From: Mycobacterium bourgelatii
GTDB lineage: Bacteria > Actinomycetota > Actinomycetes > Mycobacteriales > Mycobacteriaceae
DNA length: 64,000 nucleotides
NCBI RefSeq assembly: GCF_010723575.1
Contig: NZ_BLKZ01000001.1
Span: forward strand, 1,860,001-1,924,000
Direction of reading: 5' to 3'
Shown: in pieces, positions 46,320 to 54,437 of the stretch
Numbering within the stretch: position 1 is the first letter of the stretch
How the letters are laid out: every line of letters starts with the position of its first letter
Position numbers and translations under genes: made by a program
Notes under the pieces: generated by a model
Told to the model about the DNA's origin: nothing
The model's database searches: none
Seen by the model: the letters and a program-made list of their open reading frames with translations, nothing else

Positions 46320-47479
46320 TGGCCTACGGCGACTACCAGCTCGAGATCTACTTCAAGGGCCTAGCCGGGGTGGTGCCCCAGCTGCCGATGAGCTTCGAGG
46401 AGTTGGAGGCCAGGGCCAAGGTGGCGATGCCACCGTCGGTCTGGTCCTATGTCGCCGGCGGCGCGGGCGACGAACGCACCCAGCGCGCAAATCGCGAGGC
46501 CTTCGATCGATGGGGCTTGATACCCCGCATGTTCGTTGGCGCCACCGAGCGCGACCTGTCCGTCGACCTGTTCGGTCTGACCCTGCCATCCCCGCTGCTC
46601 ATGGCGCCGATCGGCGTCATCGGACTCTGTGCTCAGGACGGCCACGGCGACCTCGCCACCGCACGCGCCGCGGCCCGCACCGGAGTGCCGATGATCGCTT
46701 CGACGCTGACGGTCGACCCGATGGAAGACGTTGCTGCCGAGTTCGGGGATACCCCCGGATATTTCCAGCTGTATCCGCCGACCGATCGAGAGGTCGCGGC
46801 AAGCCTGGTCAACCGGGCCGAAGCCGCCGGCTACAAGGGCATCATCGTCACGTTGGACACCTGGGTCACCGGCTGGCGCCCCCGCGACCTGAGCACCTCC
46901 AATTTCCCCCAGCTGCGCGGACACTGCCTGGCCAACTACTTCAGCGACCCGGTGTTTCGGGCCAGCTTGCAGCGCCCACCCGAGGAAGACTTGCAGGGCG
47001 CCACGCTGCGCTGGGCACAGATTTTCGGCGGCCCGCTCACCTGGCAGGACCTGCCTTGGCTGCGTTCACTGACCGACCTGCCGCTGATCCTCAAAGGCAT
47101 CTGCCACCCTGACGACGCGCGCCGTGCCAAGGACGGCGGCGTCGACGGCATCTACGTCTCCACCCACGGCGGTCGCCAAGCCAACGGGGGCCTGCCCTCC
47201 CTGGACTGCCTGCCGGGAGTGGTCGAGGCGGCCGACGGGCTGCCGGTGCTGTTCGATTCCGGAATACGCCACGGCGCCGATGTCGTGAAGGCTTTGGCGC
47301 TCGGGGCCACCGCCGTCGCGGTGGGCCGTCCCTATGCGTTCGGCCTCGCGCTCGGCGGCGTCGAGGGCATCGTGCACGTGCTGCGCATGTTGCTGGCCGA
47401 GACCGACCTGATCATGGCGGTCGACGGTTATCCGAACCGCAAAGATCTCACCCCGGAAACATTGCGGCGCGTCTACTGA
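46319..47479 (+). CDS. Lactate 2-monooxygenase-like FMN alpha-hydroxy acid oxidase
   Basis: FMN enzyme of 386 residues of the L-lactate oxidase/glycolate oxidase family. It closely follows the M. smegmatis lactate 2-monooxygenase pattern: GDYQLEIYFKGL start, SYVAGGAGDERTQRAN, YFQLYPPTDRE, TLDTWVTGWRPRDL and the end LIMAVDGYPN. The catalytic His-Gly-Gly-Arg is in VSTHGGRQANGG near residue 280; the usual Asn before His is Thr here. Its ATG overlaps the viuB stop (TGATG). In M. tuberculosis xerC follows viuB directly, so this gene is an insertion relative to that genome. Confidence 0.88.
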   Translation: MAYGDYQLEIYFKGLAGVVPQLPMSFEELEARAKVAMPPSVWSYVAGGAGDERTQRANREAFDRWGLIPRMFVGATERDLSVDLFGLTLPSPLLMAPIGVIGLCAQDGHGDLATARAAARTGVPMIASTLTVDPMEDVAAEFGDTPGYFQLYPPTDREVAASLVNRAEAAGYKGIIVTLDTWVTGWRPRDLSTSNFPQLRGHCLANYFSDPVFRASLQRPPEEDLQGATLRWAQIFGGPLTWQDLPWLRSLTDLPLILKGICHPDDARRAKDGGVDGIYVSTHGGRQANGGLPSLDCLPGVVEAADGLPVLFDSGIRHGADVVKALALGATAVAVGRPYAFGLALGGVEGIVHVLRMLLAETDLIMAVDGYPNRKDLTPETLRRVY

Positions 47480-47487
47480 CCATCGCG

Positions 47488-47505
47488 CCGTCGCACCTGC
47501 GACGG
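47488..47505. other. Perfect hairpin before xerC
   Basis: CCGTCGC-ACCT-GCGACGG forms a 7-bp stem with a 4-nt loop, ending 7 nt before the xerC GTG. It has no T-run, so it is not a usual intrinsic terminator. It could affect xerC ribosome access. Confidence 0.5.
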
Positions 47506-47512
47506 TGGGGGC

Positions 47513-48409
47513 GTGGAGGCCGTCCTCGAGGAGTTCGACGAGTACCTGGCGCTGCAATGCGGTCGGTCGGCGCACACCCGGCGCGCCTATCTCGGCGATT
47601 TGCGCTCGTTGTTCGCGTTCGTCAGCGACCGCGGTGCCGACATCACAACGCTCAGCCTGCCGCTGCTGCGGTCCTGGCTGGCTACCGCGGCCGGCGCCGG
47701 CGCGGCACGCACCACGCTGGCCCGGCGCACTTCGGCGATCAAGGCGTTCACGGCCTGGGCTGTGCGGCGGGGAATACTCGCCACCGATCCCGCCGTCCGG
47801 CTGCAAACGCCCAAGGCCCATCGCACGCTGCCCGCGGTGCTACGCCAGGATCAAGCCTTGCAGGCCATGACCGCGGCGAAACTGGGCGCCGAGCAAGGCG
47901 ATCCGATTGCGCTGCGCGACCGGTTGATCGTCGAGATGCTGTATGCCACCGGGATCCGGGTCAGCGAGCTGTGCGGGCTGGACACCGACGACGTCGACAC
48001 CCGGCACCGGCTGGTGCGGGTCCTGGGTAAGGGCAACAAGCAGCGCACGGTGCCCTACGGGAATCCGGCCGCAGAGGCGCTGCGTGCCTGGCTCAGCGAC
48101 GGACGCCCGGCGCTGGCGACCGCTGAGTCCGGGCCAGCGCTGCTGCTCGGAGCTCGCGGTCGGCGGCTCGACGTGCGGCAGGCGCGCACCGTCGTGCATC
48201 AGACCGTGAACGCGGTCGACGGCGCACCCGATATGGGTCCGCACGGACTGCGGCACAGCGCCGCCACCCACCTCCTCGAAGGCGGAGCGGACCTCCGCGT
48301 CGTACAGGAGTTGTTGGGGCATTCCAGCCTGGCCACCACGCAGCTCTACACCCACGTCGCGGTCTCGCGACTGCGGGCCGTACACGATCAGGCCCATCCG
48401 CGGGCGTAG
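47513..48409 (+). CDS. xerC: Tyrosine recombinase XerC
   Basis: Site-specific recombinase that resolves chromosome dimers at dif with XerD. It has 298 residues. The N-terminal SAM-like DNA-binding part spans residues 1-90. Catalytic residues are visible: Arg in ATGIRVSELCGL near residue 148, Lys in GKGNKQRTV, His/Arg in HGLRHSAATH near residue 243, His in LGHSSLATTQ and Tyr in LYTHV near residue 281. It starts with GTG. Confidence 0.95.
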   Translation: MEAVLEEFDEYLALQCGRSAHTRRAYLGDLRSLFAFVSDRGADITTLSLPLLRSWLATAAGAGAARTTLARRTSAIKAFTAWAVRRGILATDPAVRLQTPKAHRTLPAVLRQDQALQAMTAAKLGAEQGDPIALRDRLIVEMLYATGIRVSELCGLDTDDVDTRHRLVRVLGKGNKQRTVPYGNPAAEALRAWLSDGRPALATAESGPALLLGARGRRLDVRQARTVVHQTVNAVDGAPDMGPHGLRHSAATHLLEGGADLRVVQELLGHSSLATTQLYTHVAVSRLRAVHDQAHPRA

Positions 48410-48414
48410 CCGCG

Positions 48415-48981
48415 TCAGCCGTGTAACGGCTTGAGCCGGATCGGGGTCGACGCCAGCAGCCCGACCGGGTCGACATACTGCGCCCCGGAAGCCGGGCCCC
48501 ACATGGCTCCCCAGTGCAAACACGCGGACGCCGGGCAACCGGGATGCCCGGTCACCAGCACGCCGAGCACGGACCCGTCGTCAACCACCTGGCCGACCCG
48601 GACGTTGGGCTGGACCGGTTCATAGCTGGTGTGCAGCCCACCGGGGTGGGCCAACGACACCACGGGCCGGCCGGCCAGTGGCCCGGCGTAGATAATTGTC
48701 GCCTCACCCGCAGCGTAAACAAGTTGGCCCGAGACGCCGGCGAGGTCCACACCCCGGTGGCCGGGAGTCCAATTCGGCGAGGGAGCGTCGAACCCGCGCA
48801 CCACCGCAGGGGGAGGACGCAACGGCCACGCCAGCCTCGACCCGGCCGCATTGGCCTGCGGTGCGTCGACCAAGCTGAAGAACAAGGCCCAGAACAAGGC
48901 CAAGAACACGGCCCAGAACAGCGTCGGCAGCGCCATACGTCGCACCCGCTCAGTGCACCGGATCGACCGCCGGGCGGCCAC
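48415..48981 (-). CDS. M23 family metallopeptidase (Rv2891-like)
   Basis: Exported endopeptidase-like protein of 188 residues. A hydrophobic signal/anchor lies at about residues 16-45 (LPTLFWAVFLALFWALFF). The LytM-type domain has HRGVDLAG (HxxxD zinc motif) near residue 75 and CLHWGAMWG near residue 156 in place of the HxH motif. One metal ligand may therefore differ, and peptidase activity is uncertain. A shorter start at 48936 is possible. It is convergent with xerC and divergent from rpsB. Confidence 0.82.
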   Translation of the reverse strand: MAARRSIRCTERVRRMALPTLFWAVFLALFWALFFSLVDAPQANAAGSRLAWPLRPPPAVVRGFDAPSPNWTPGHRGVDLAGVSGQLVYAAGEATIIYAGPLAGRPVVSLAHPGGLHTSYEPVQPNVRVGQVVDDGSVLGVLVTGHPGCPASACLHWGAMWGPASGAQYVDPVGLLASTPIRLKPLHG

Positions 48982-48994
48982 TCAACCGCGCGTG

Positions 48995-49024
48995 TTCTGG
49001 GGACAACCAAAGTCGGTGTAAACT
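48995..49024 (+). promoter_or_regulatory. Candidate rpsB promoter
   Basis: TTCTGG (48995-49000) and TAAACT (49019-49024) are spaced by 18 bp, with an extended GTG before the -10. It lies about 200 bp before rpsB, leaving a long leader. Confidence 0.35.
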
Positions 49025-49230
49025 GCACGACGCAGCTCGTAAAGCGGGCTGACTTCGCGCGCCTGCATCGCGACCCAGTAATTCAGGGATCCGCAACGGC
49101 ATGCCGAGCGGTCCCGTGGCCGGCCTCCTCTAGGGAGGGATGGGTACGGGTTCGGCATCGCAGCAGACGCCAGGGCCCGGCATCACCCGACGCCGGGCGA
49201 CAACCGACACAAAAGGATATGGGCCTCACC

Positions 49231-50055
49231 ATGGCTGTCGTAACCATGAAGCAGCTGCTTGACAGCGGCACCCACTTCGGGCACCAGACCCGTCGCTGGA
49301 ACCCCAAGATGAAGCGGTTCATCTTCACCGACCGCAACGGCATCTACATCATCGACCTGCAGCAGACGCTGACCTTCATCGATAAGGCGTACGAGTTCGT
49401 CAAGGAAACCGTCGCCCACGGTGGGACAGTGCTGTTCGTCGGCACCAAGAAGCAGGCGCAGGAGTCCGTCGCTGCCGAAGCGACCCGCGTCGGCATGCCC
49501 TACGTGAACCAGCGCTGGCTGGGCGGCATGCTCACCAACTTCTCCACCGTGCACAAGCGGCTGCAGCGCCTCAAGGAGCTCGAGGCCATGGAGCAGACCG
49601 GTGGCTTCGAAGGCCGCACCAAGAAGGAAATCCTGGGCCTGACCCGCGAGAAGAACAAGCTGGAGCGCAGCCTCGGCGGTATCCGGGACATGAACAAGGT
49701 GCCGTCGGCGATCTGGGTCGTCGACACCAACAAGGAGCACATCGCCGTCGGTGAGGCCCGCAAGCTGGGCATCCCGGTCATCGCGATCCTGGACACCAAC
49801 TGCGACCCCGACGAGGTCGACTACCCGATCCCGGGCAACGACGACGCGATCCGCTCGGCCGCCCTGCTGACCAAGGTGATCGCCTCCGCGGTCGCCGAGG
49901 GGCTGCAGGCCCGCGCCGGCCTGGGCCGCGGCGACGGCAAGCCCGAGGCCGCAGCTGCCGAGCCGCTGGCCGAATGGGAGCAGGAATTGCTGGCTTCCGC
50001 CACGGCCACGGCCGAGCCGGCCGCCGCGCCCGACACAACCACAGACGCGTCCTAA
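49231..50055 (+). CDS. rpsB: 30S ribosomal protein S2
   Basis: S2, 274 residues. It starts AVVTMKQLLDSGTHFGHQTR and has RWLGGMLTNFSTV near residue 94 and the usual mycobacterial Ala/Glu-rich tail. ATG 49231 is the conserved start. An upstream in-frame ATG (49219) sits on the AAAGGA site and is unlikely. tsf follows after 13 bp. Confidence 0.97.
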   Translation: MAVVTMKQLLDSGTHFGHQTRRWNPKMKRFIFTDRNGIYIIDLQQTLTFIDKAYEFVKETVAHGGTVLFVGTKKQAQESVAAEATRVGMPYVNQRWLGGMLTNFSTVHKRLQRLKELEAMEQTGGFEGRTKKEILGLTREKNKLERSLGGIRDMNKVPSAIWVVDTNKEHIAVGEARKLGIPVIAILDTNCDPDEVDYPIPGNDDAIRSAALLTKVIASAVAEGLQARAGLGRGDGKPEAAAAEPLAEWEQELLASATATAEPAAAPDTTTDAS

Positions 50056-50068
50056 GAAAGGCTGACCA

Positions 50069-50884
50069 TTGGCGAACTACACCGCTGCCGACGTCAAGCG
50101 ACTTCGGGAGTTGACCGGTGCCGGCATGCTCGACTGCAAGAACGCACTGGTGGAGACTGACGGCGACTTTGACAAGGCCGTTGAGGCGTTGCGCATCAAG
50201 GGCGCCAAGGACGTCGGCAAGCGTGCCGAGCGGGCGACGGCCGAAGGTCTGGTCGCCGCCAAGGGTGGCGCGTTGATCGAGCTGAACTCCGAGACGGACT
50301 TCGTCGCCAAGAACGCCGAATTCCAGGAGCTGGCCGACAAGATCGTCGACGCCGCCGTGGCTTCCAAGGCCGCGGATGTCGACGCACTCAAGGCCGCCAG
50401 CATTGGAGACCAGACGGTCGAGGAGGCCATCGCGGCGCTGTCGGCCAAGATCGGCGAGAAGCTGGAGCTGCGCCGGGTGGCGCAATTCGACGGCACCGTC
50501 GAGGCCTACCTGCACAAGCGGGCCGCCGACCTGCCTCCCGCGGTGGGTGTGCTCGTCGAGTACACGGGCGACAACGCAGAGGCGGCCCACGCCGTCGCAC
50601 TGCAGATCGCCGCGCTCAAGGCGCGCTACCTGTCTCGCGACGACGTCCCGGAGGACGTGGTGGCCAGCGAGCGCCGCATCGCCGAGGAAACCGCCAAGGC
50701 CGAGGGCAAGCCCGAGCAGGCCCTGCCCAAGATTGTCGAGGGGCGGCTCAACGGCTTCTTCAAGGACGCCGTGCTGCTCGAGCAGCCGTCGGTGTCCGAC
50801 AACAAGAAGACCGTGAAGGCCCTGCTGGACGAGGCAGGCGTGACCGTCACCCGGTTCGTTCGCTTCGAGGTGGGCCAGGCCTAG
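50069..50884 (+). CDS. tsf: Elongation factor Ts
   Basis: Nucleotide exchange factor for EF-Tu, 271 residues. The N-terminal UBA-like domain has TAADVKRLRELTGAGMLDCKNAL, and the core has the signature ELNSETDFVAKN near residue 70. It starts with TTG, an uncommon start codon, with AAAGG upstream. It is in an operon with rpsB. Confidence 0.97.
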   Translation: MANYTAADVKRLRELTGAGMLDCKNALVETDGDFDKAVEALRIKGAKDVGKRAERATAEGLVAAKGGALIELNSETDFVAKNAEFQELADKIVDAAVASKAADVDALKAASIGDQTVEEAIAALSAKIGEKLELRRVAQFDGTVEAYLHKRAADLPPAVGVLVEYTGDNAEAAHAVALQIAALKARYLSRDDVPEDVVASERRIAEETAKAEGKPEQALPKIVEGRLNGFFKDAVLLEQPSVSDNKKTVKALLDEAGVTVTRFVRFEVGQA

Positions 50885-50890
50885 CGCGGC

Positions 50891-52309
50891 ATGGCACGCG
50901 TACACGCCTTCGGGGACGACGCCCTCGGCGATCTCGATGGGATAGCGCTCGCCGAAGAGATCCGCTCGGGCCGGGTTAGCCGGGCCGAGGTCGTCGAGGC
51001 GGCCATCTCCCGCGCCGAGGCCGTCAATCCGAAGCTCAACGGCCTGGCGTACGCGGCTTTCGACCGGGCGCGCGATCAGGCGCGCCAGGAGATGCGCAGC
51101 CCGAGTCCCCAGGGGGGCTTCTTCGACGGTGTACCGACCTTCATCAAGGACAACGTCGACGTCGCCGGCGTGCCGTCGATGCACGGGACCGATGCGTGGC
51201 AGCCATTCCCGGCGCCTAAAGACAGCGAGATCACTCGACTGCTGCTGGATACCGGGCTGATCGCGCTAGGCAAGACGCAGCTGTCGGAATTCGGCTTCAG
51301 CGCATCCGCCGAACACCCCCGGCTGGGGGCGGTCCGCAATCCGTGGCACACCGACTACACCGCCGGTGCGTCCTCGTCCGGGTCGGGCGCATTTGTTGCG
51401 GCCGGCGTCGTGCCGATCGCGCATGCCAATGACGGGGGCGGCTCCATCCGGATCCCGGCCGCGGTCAACGGGCTGGTCGGGCTCAAGCCGTCCCGCGGTC
51501 GATTGCCGCTGGACCCGGAGTTTCGACGGCTGCCGGTGGGCGTCGTCGCCAATGGGGTGGTCACCCGCTCTGTGCGTGACACCGCGGCGATATTCCGCGA
51601 GGCGGAGCGCATCTGGCGTAATCCCAAGCTGCCGCCGATCGGCGACGTCACGCGACCGGGTAAGCGACGCCTGAAGATCGGCGTGATCACGCGTTCCGTG
51701 GAGCGGGAGGCTGGCCCCGAAGTCAAGCAGCCGACGTTGAAGACGGCGGCGCTGCTCGAGGAGCTCGGCCACCGTGTCGAGCACGTCGACGTGCTTCCGG
51801 TGCCGGGTAGTTTCGGCGACGATTTCAAGCTGTACTGGGGGCTGCTGGCGTTGGGGCAGATCGGTGTCGGGCGTCGCGCATTCGGCCCCAGCTTCGACCG
51901 CGATCGGCTGGACGCGCTGACGTTGGGACTGGCCCGCCGCGCCCGCACCAGCATGCACCGACTCCCGGTGGCGATCGCCCGCCTGCGCAGGACGCGACGG
52001 CACACCGCACAGCTGTTCCGTAGCTATGACGCGCTGCTCACGCCGACGCTTGCGGACGTGACGCCGCCGATCGGGCACTTGGCGCCCACCGACTACCAGC
52101 AACTCCTCGACCGGCTGACGGACTGGGTCGCGTTCACGCCGCTGCACAATGTCACCGGTGACCCCGCGATCTCGCTGCCACTGGCTGCTTCCGCGGACGG
52201 GTTGCCGGTGGGGATGATGCTTTCGGCCGAGGTCGGCCACGAAGCGCGGCTGCTGGAATTGGCGTACGAACTCGAAGAGGCCCATCCGCCGGCCCGCATC
52301 CAGGACTGA
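50891..52309 (+). CDS. amiC: Amidase signature family enzyme (Rv2888c/AmiC-like)
   Basis: Amidase of 472 residues with the Ser-cisSer-Lys triad: Lys in TFIKDNVDVAG near residue 79, the Gly/Ser-rich TAGASSSGSGAFVAAG near residue 157, and the nucleophile Ser in GGGSIRIPA near residue 181. It hydrolyses amides; the substrate is unknown. It begins 6 nt after tsf and is probably read through from it. Confidence 0.9.
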   Translation: MARVHAFGDDALGDLDGIALAEEIRSGRVSRAEVVEAAISRAEAVNPKLNGLAYAAFDRARDQARQEMRSPSPQGGFFDGVPTFIKDNVDVAGVPSMHGTDAWQPFPAPKDSEITRLLLDTGLIALGKTQLSEFGFSASAEHPRLGAVRNPWHTDYTAGASSSGSGAFVAAGVVPIAHANDGGGSIRIPAAVNGLVGLKPSRGRLPLDPEFRRLPVGVVANGVVTRSVRDTAAIFREAERIWRNPKLPPIGDVTRPGKRRLKIGVITRSVEREAGPEVKQPTLKTAALLEELGHRVEHVDVLPVPGSFGDDFKLYWGLLALGQIGVGRRAFGPSFDRDRLDALTLGLARRARTSMHRLPVAIARLRRTRRHTAQLFRSYDALLTPTLADVTPPIGHLAPTDYQQLLDRLTDWVAFTPLHNVTGDPAISLPLAASADGLPVGMMLSAEVGHEARLLELAYELEEAHPPARIQD

Positions 52310-52339
52310 GTGGACTGACTGGACTGAGCGCGCTGAGCG

Positions 52340-52759
52340 TCAGTCAGATCCGAGCAGTTCCAGCATCCGCTTGAAGTCGCGTTGCTCCGACTCGCTGAGC
52401 CGGGCGAGGAAGCGGGCATCGGCGCCGCGTACGACAGCTTCGGCGCGCTTGAGCAGGTTTCGACCGTCGGGGGTGAGTGTCGCCGGCAGCGAGCGACCAG
52501 AGGACACCGTCGCGGGCCGGCCCACGGCCCCGATCTCCTCCAGCCGACGCAGCACCGTGTTCATGGCCTGCGGCGAGACGCCTGCTCGACGGGCCAGTTC
52601 GGCATTGGACGAACCTGGCGACTGCGAAAGGATGCGCAGGCAGACGAACTCGGGAAGCGTCAGGCCCAGCGGTCCCAACGCGGCGGAGACTTCTGGCCGC
52701 AACACCACCCCCACCCGATAAAGCAGGTAGCCCAGCGGGGCGTCCTCGGCGTGACCCAT
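52340..52759 (-). CDS. MarR family transcriptional regulator (Rv2887 ortholog)
   Basis: Winged-helix regulator of 139 residues. The recognition region is SNAELARRAGVSPQAMNTVLRRLEEIG (about residues 53-79), followed by the wing. M. tuberculosis Rv2887 controls genes whose loss gives drug inactivation by methylation. It is convergent with amiC. Confidence 0.9.
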   Translation of the reverse strand: MGHAEDAPLGYLLYRVGVVLRPEVSAALGPLGLTLPEFVCLRILSQSPGSSNAELARRAGVSPQAMNTVLRRLEEIGAVGRPATVSSGRSLPATLTPDGRNLLKRAEAVVRGADARFLARLSESEQRDFKRMLELLGSD

Positions 52760-53655
52760 GTCAAGGATCTTGACATATAGGAAGGGGGACGCCTAACGCT
52801 CGGTGCTCTGACGCTCGGTGCCCTACGCTCAGTGGCCTTTGAGCAACAAGCCATATCCGTTGGCGATCAGGCTGCACTTGAGTGCGGACGTCGGCGTGTT
52901 TTCGGTGAGCCAGGCCCTGATCACGGCGAGCTGTTTGGTTGCGGGCTCGTGGTTGGCATTGAGCTGCCGCAGCAACTTCGATGCGGTGCTCGGGGCACTC
53001 GAAGCGGTGTCGATCATTGCAATTACTACCTCTCGTTCGGGCTGGTGGTTACCCGAACCGCCCCCTCGGCAAACTCTCCGGACCCGACAATGACGCGTCC
53101 GGCCGGCAAACGCAGGATCTACGACGGCGACGGTTAATGCGGTGAATGCTGCGTGTTGACCGCTCGCTGGGGAGTGTGGAGACGGGTGTATTGAGTACTC
53201 GCGAGTGTCGCTTCAGCAAATACAGAGATTTCGCCGGCATCAATGCCGAAGCGCTCCATCAGAATGCCCTTGGCCTGCCCCTCACGTCGCCCCAGGCACG
53301 GGCGCCGCGAGATTCTTCATCGCGGCGAAATATGTTCCATGCCTACGCGGCGTGGGCGGCAAGAGCCCAGTCCGAACTCCGCGCCCGACATTCGCAGCGA
53401 GGCCCGCTGCGGCGAGTCGCGAATCCCGAATTCGGTACCACCCGGGTATGGGCATTGTCACTACCGCGGGCATGCAGCGCAGAATGCGCAGGTCAGGCGG
53501 CTGAGCCCGCAGGGTCCACCAGACGCGCAGGGTGCGGCTCATGTTTGAGTCTGCCGGGCAATGGCTATGGGTCAGGACGGGGGTGGTCCTCGCAATGACA
53601 TGCGCACCTTGCGCCAGCGAGGAATCGCAAGCGACTCAATACGGAGGGAGTCTGT
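52760..53655. other. Gene-poor, decayed region between marR and the MPT63-like gene
   Basis: This 0.9-kb stretch has no gene I can support. Small open frames are present, for example 62 codons on the minus strand at 52829-53017 (with AVIRAWLTENTPTSALK), which I do not recognise. An ANTAR-like remnant lies at about 53200-53325. In M. tuberculosis this place holds an IS element with a resolvase; no transposase is seen here. Confidence 0.55.
53200..53325 (-). pseudogene. ANTAR-domain gene remnant
   Basis: On the minus strand one frame reads GQAKGILMERFGIDAGEI, the conserved AKGILMERFGID core of ANTAR RNA-binding domains. Upstream the frame meets a stop (TGA) within about 15 codons of the core, and downstream the helix-forming part is lost (SVFAEATLAST). 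So it is a fragment, not a gene. Confidence 0.5.
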
Positions 53656-54261
53656 ATGAAATTCACCAAGACAGCAGTCAAAACGACAATTGGAGCGGTA
53701 GGAATTGCGGCCGCCGCCGCTTTTAGTGCGGCACCAGCAATGGCTGCTCCGAGTATTCACCAGTTCGGCACCAGTGCCCCGATCAGTAGCGGTCCGTTGG
53801 TGACCGCCTACACGGTCAGCAACCTGGAGCAGAGCAACACCACGATTCCGGGTTACACCCCGAAGGGGCAGCTGTGGGAGGCCGACGTGACGGCAGTGGC
53901 CACCAGCGGCACGGTGACCCCACTGGTCTCGTCGTTCCACGCGCGGACGGCGACCGGTCAGAACTACGAGGTCGTCAACACCACGCCGGCGCCTGAGGGT
54001 CTTAACCCGGCGCCCATCACGCAGGGTGGCCAGGCTTCCGGCAAGGTCTACTTTGACGTGACCGGCACGCCGCCGAATGGTGTCGTGTACAACGACGGCG
54101 TCCAGGACGTCTTGATCTGGACGAACAACGCGAGCAACACGGTTCCGGGCTCGGGCGGCATGGCCCCGACCCATGAGGGAACCGGGATGTCCCCGGCGCC
54201 CGAGGGGACCGGCTCCGCGACCCCGGCAACTGAGGGAACCGGCGAAACGTCAGGTGCATGA
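53656..54261 (+). CDS. MPT63-family (DUF1942) secreted protein with repeat tail
   Basis: Secreted protein of 201 residues. A signal peptide covers about residues 1-30, ending APAMA-AP. The MPT63/DUF1942 beta-sandwich spans about residues 32-157: VSNLEQSNTTIPGYTPKGQLWEA is close to MPT63 (VxDLxSSTxxIPGYPxxGQxWEA), then GKVYFDVTG and DVLIWTN. MPT63 itself ends soon after the LIW motif. Here about 45 extra residues follow, with three EGTG repeats (HEGTGM, PEGTGS, TEGTGE). A GGAGGGAG ribosome site precedes the ATG, and a strong terminator follows. The function of the family is unknown. Confidence 0.85.
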   Translation: MKFTKTAVKTTIGAVGIAAAAAFSAAPAMAAPSIHQFGTSAPISSGPLVTAYTVSNLEQSNTTIPGYTPKGQLWEADVTAVATSGTVTPLVSSFHARTATGQNYEVVNTTPAPEGLNPAPITQGGQASGKVYFDVTGTPPNGVVYNDGVQDVLIWTNNASNTVPGSGGMAPTHEGTGMSPAPEGTGSATPATEGTGETSGA

Positions 54262-54317
54262 GCCGCGTAATTCGCTAACATCTCACGCCCCTACGGGCCC
54301 GTAGCGGGCCCGACTAG

Positions 54318-54351
54318 GACCTCCCCGCGTCAACGTCGACGCGGGGAGGTC
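54318..54351 (+). terminator. Intrinsic terminator after the MPT63-like gene
   Basis: Perfect 14-bp stem GACCTCCCCGCGTC/GACGCGGGGAGGTC with a 6-nt loop, followed by GCTTTTCTC. It lies 57 bp after the stop codon. It is the clearest intrinsic terminator in the window. Confidence 0.85.
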
Positions 54352-54437
54352 GCTTTTCTCGGTACTGTCGCTTTTCTCGGTATTAAGGACTCGGGTTAGG
54401 ACGTGGTCGCCAACGTCAGATCGGGTATGCACCACAG

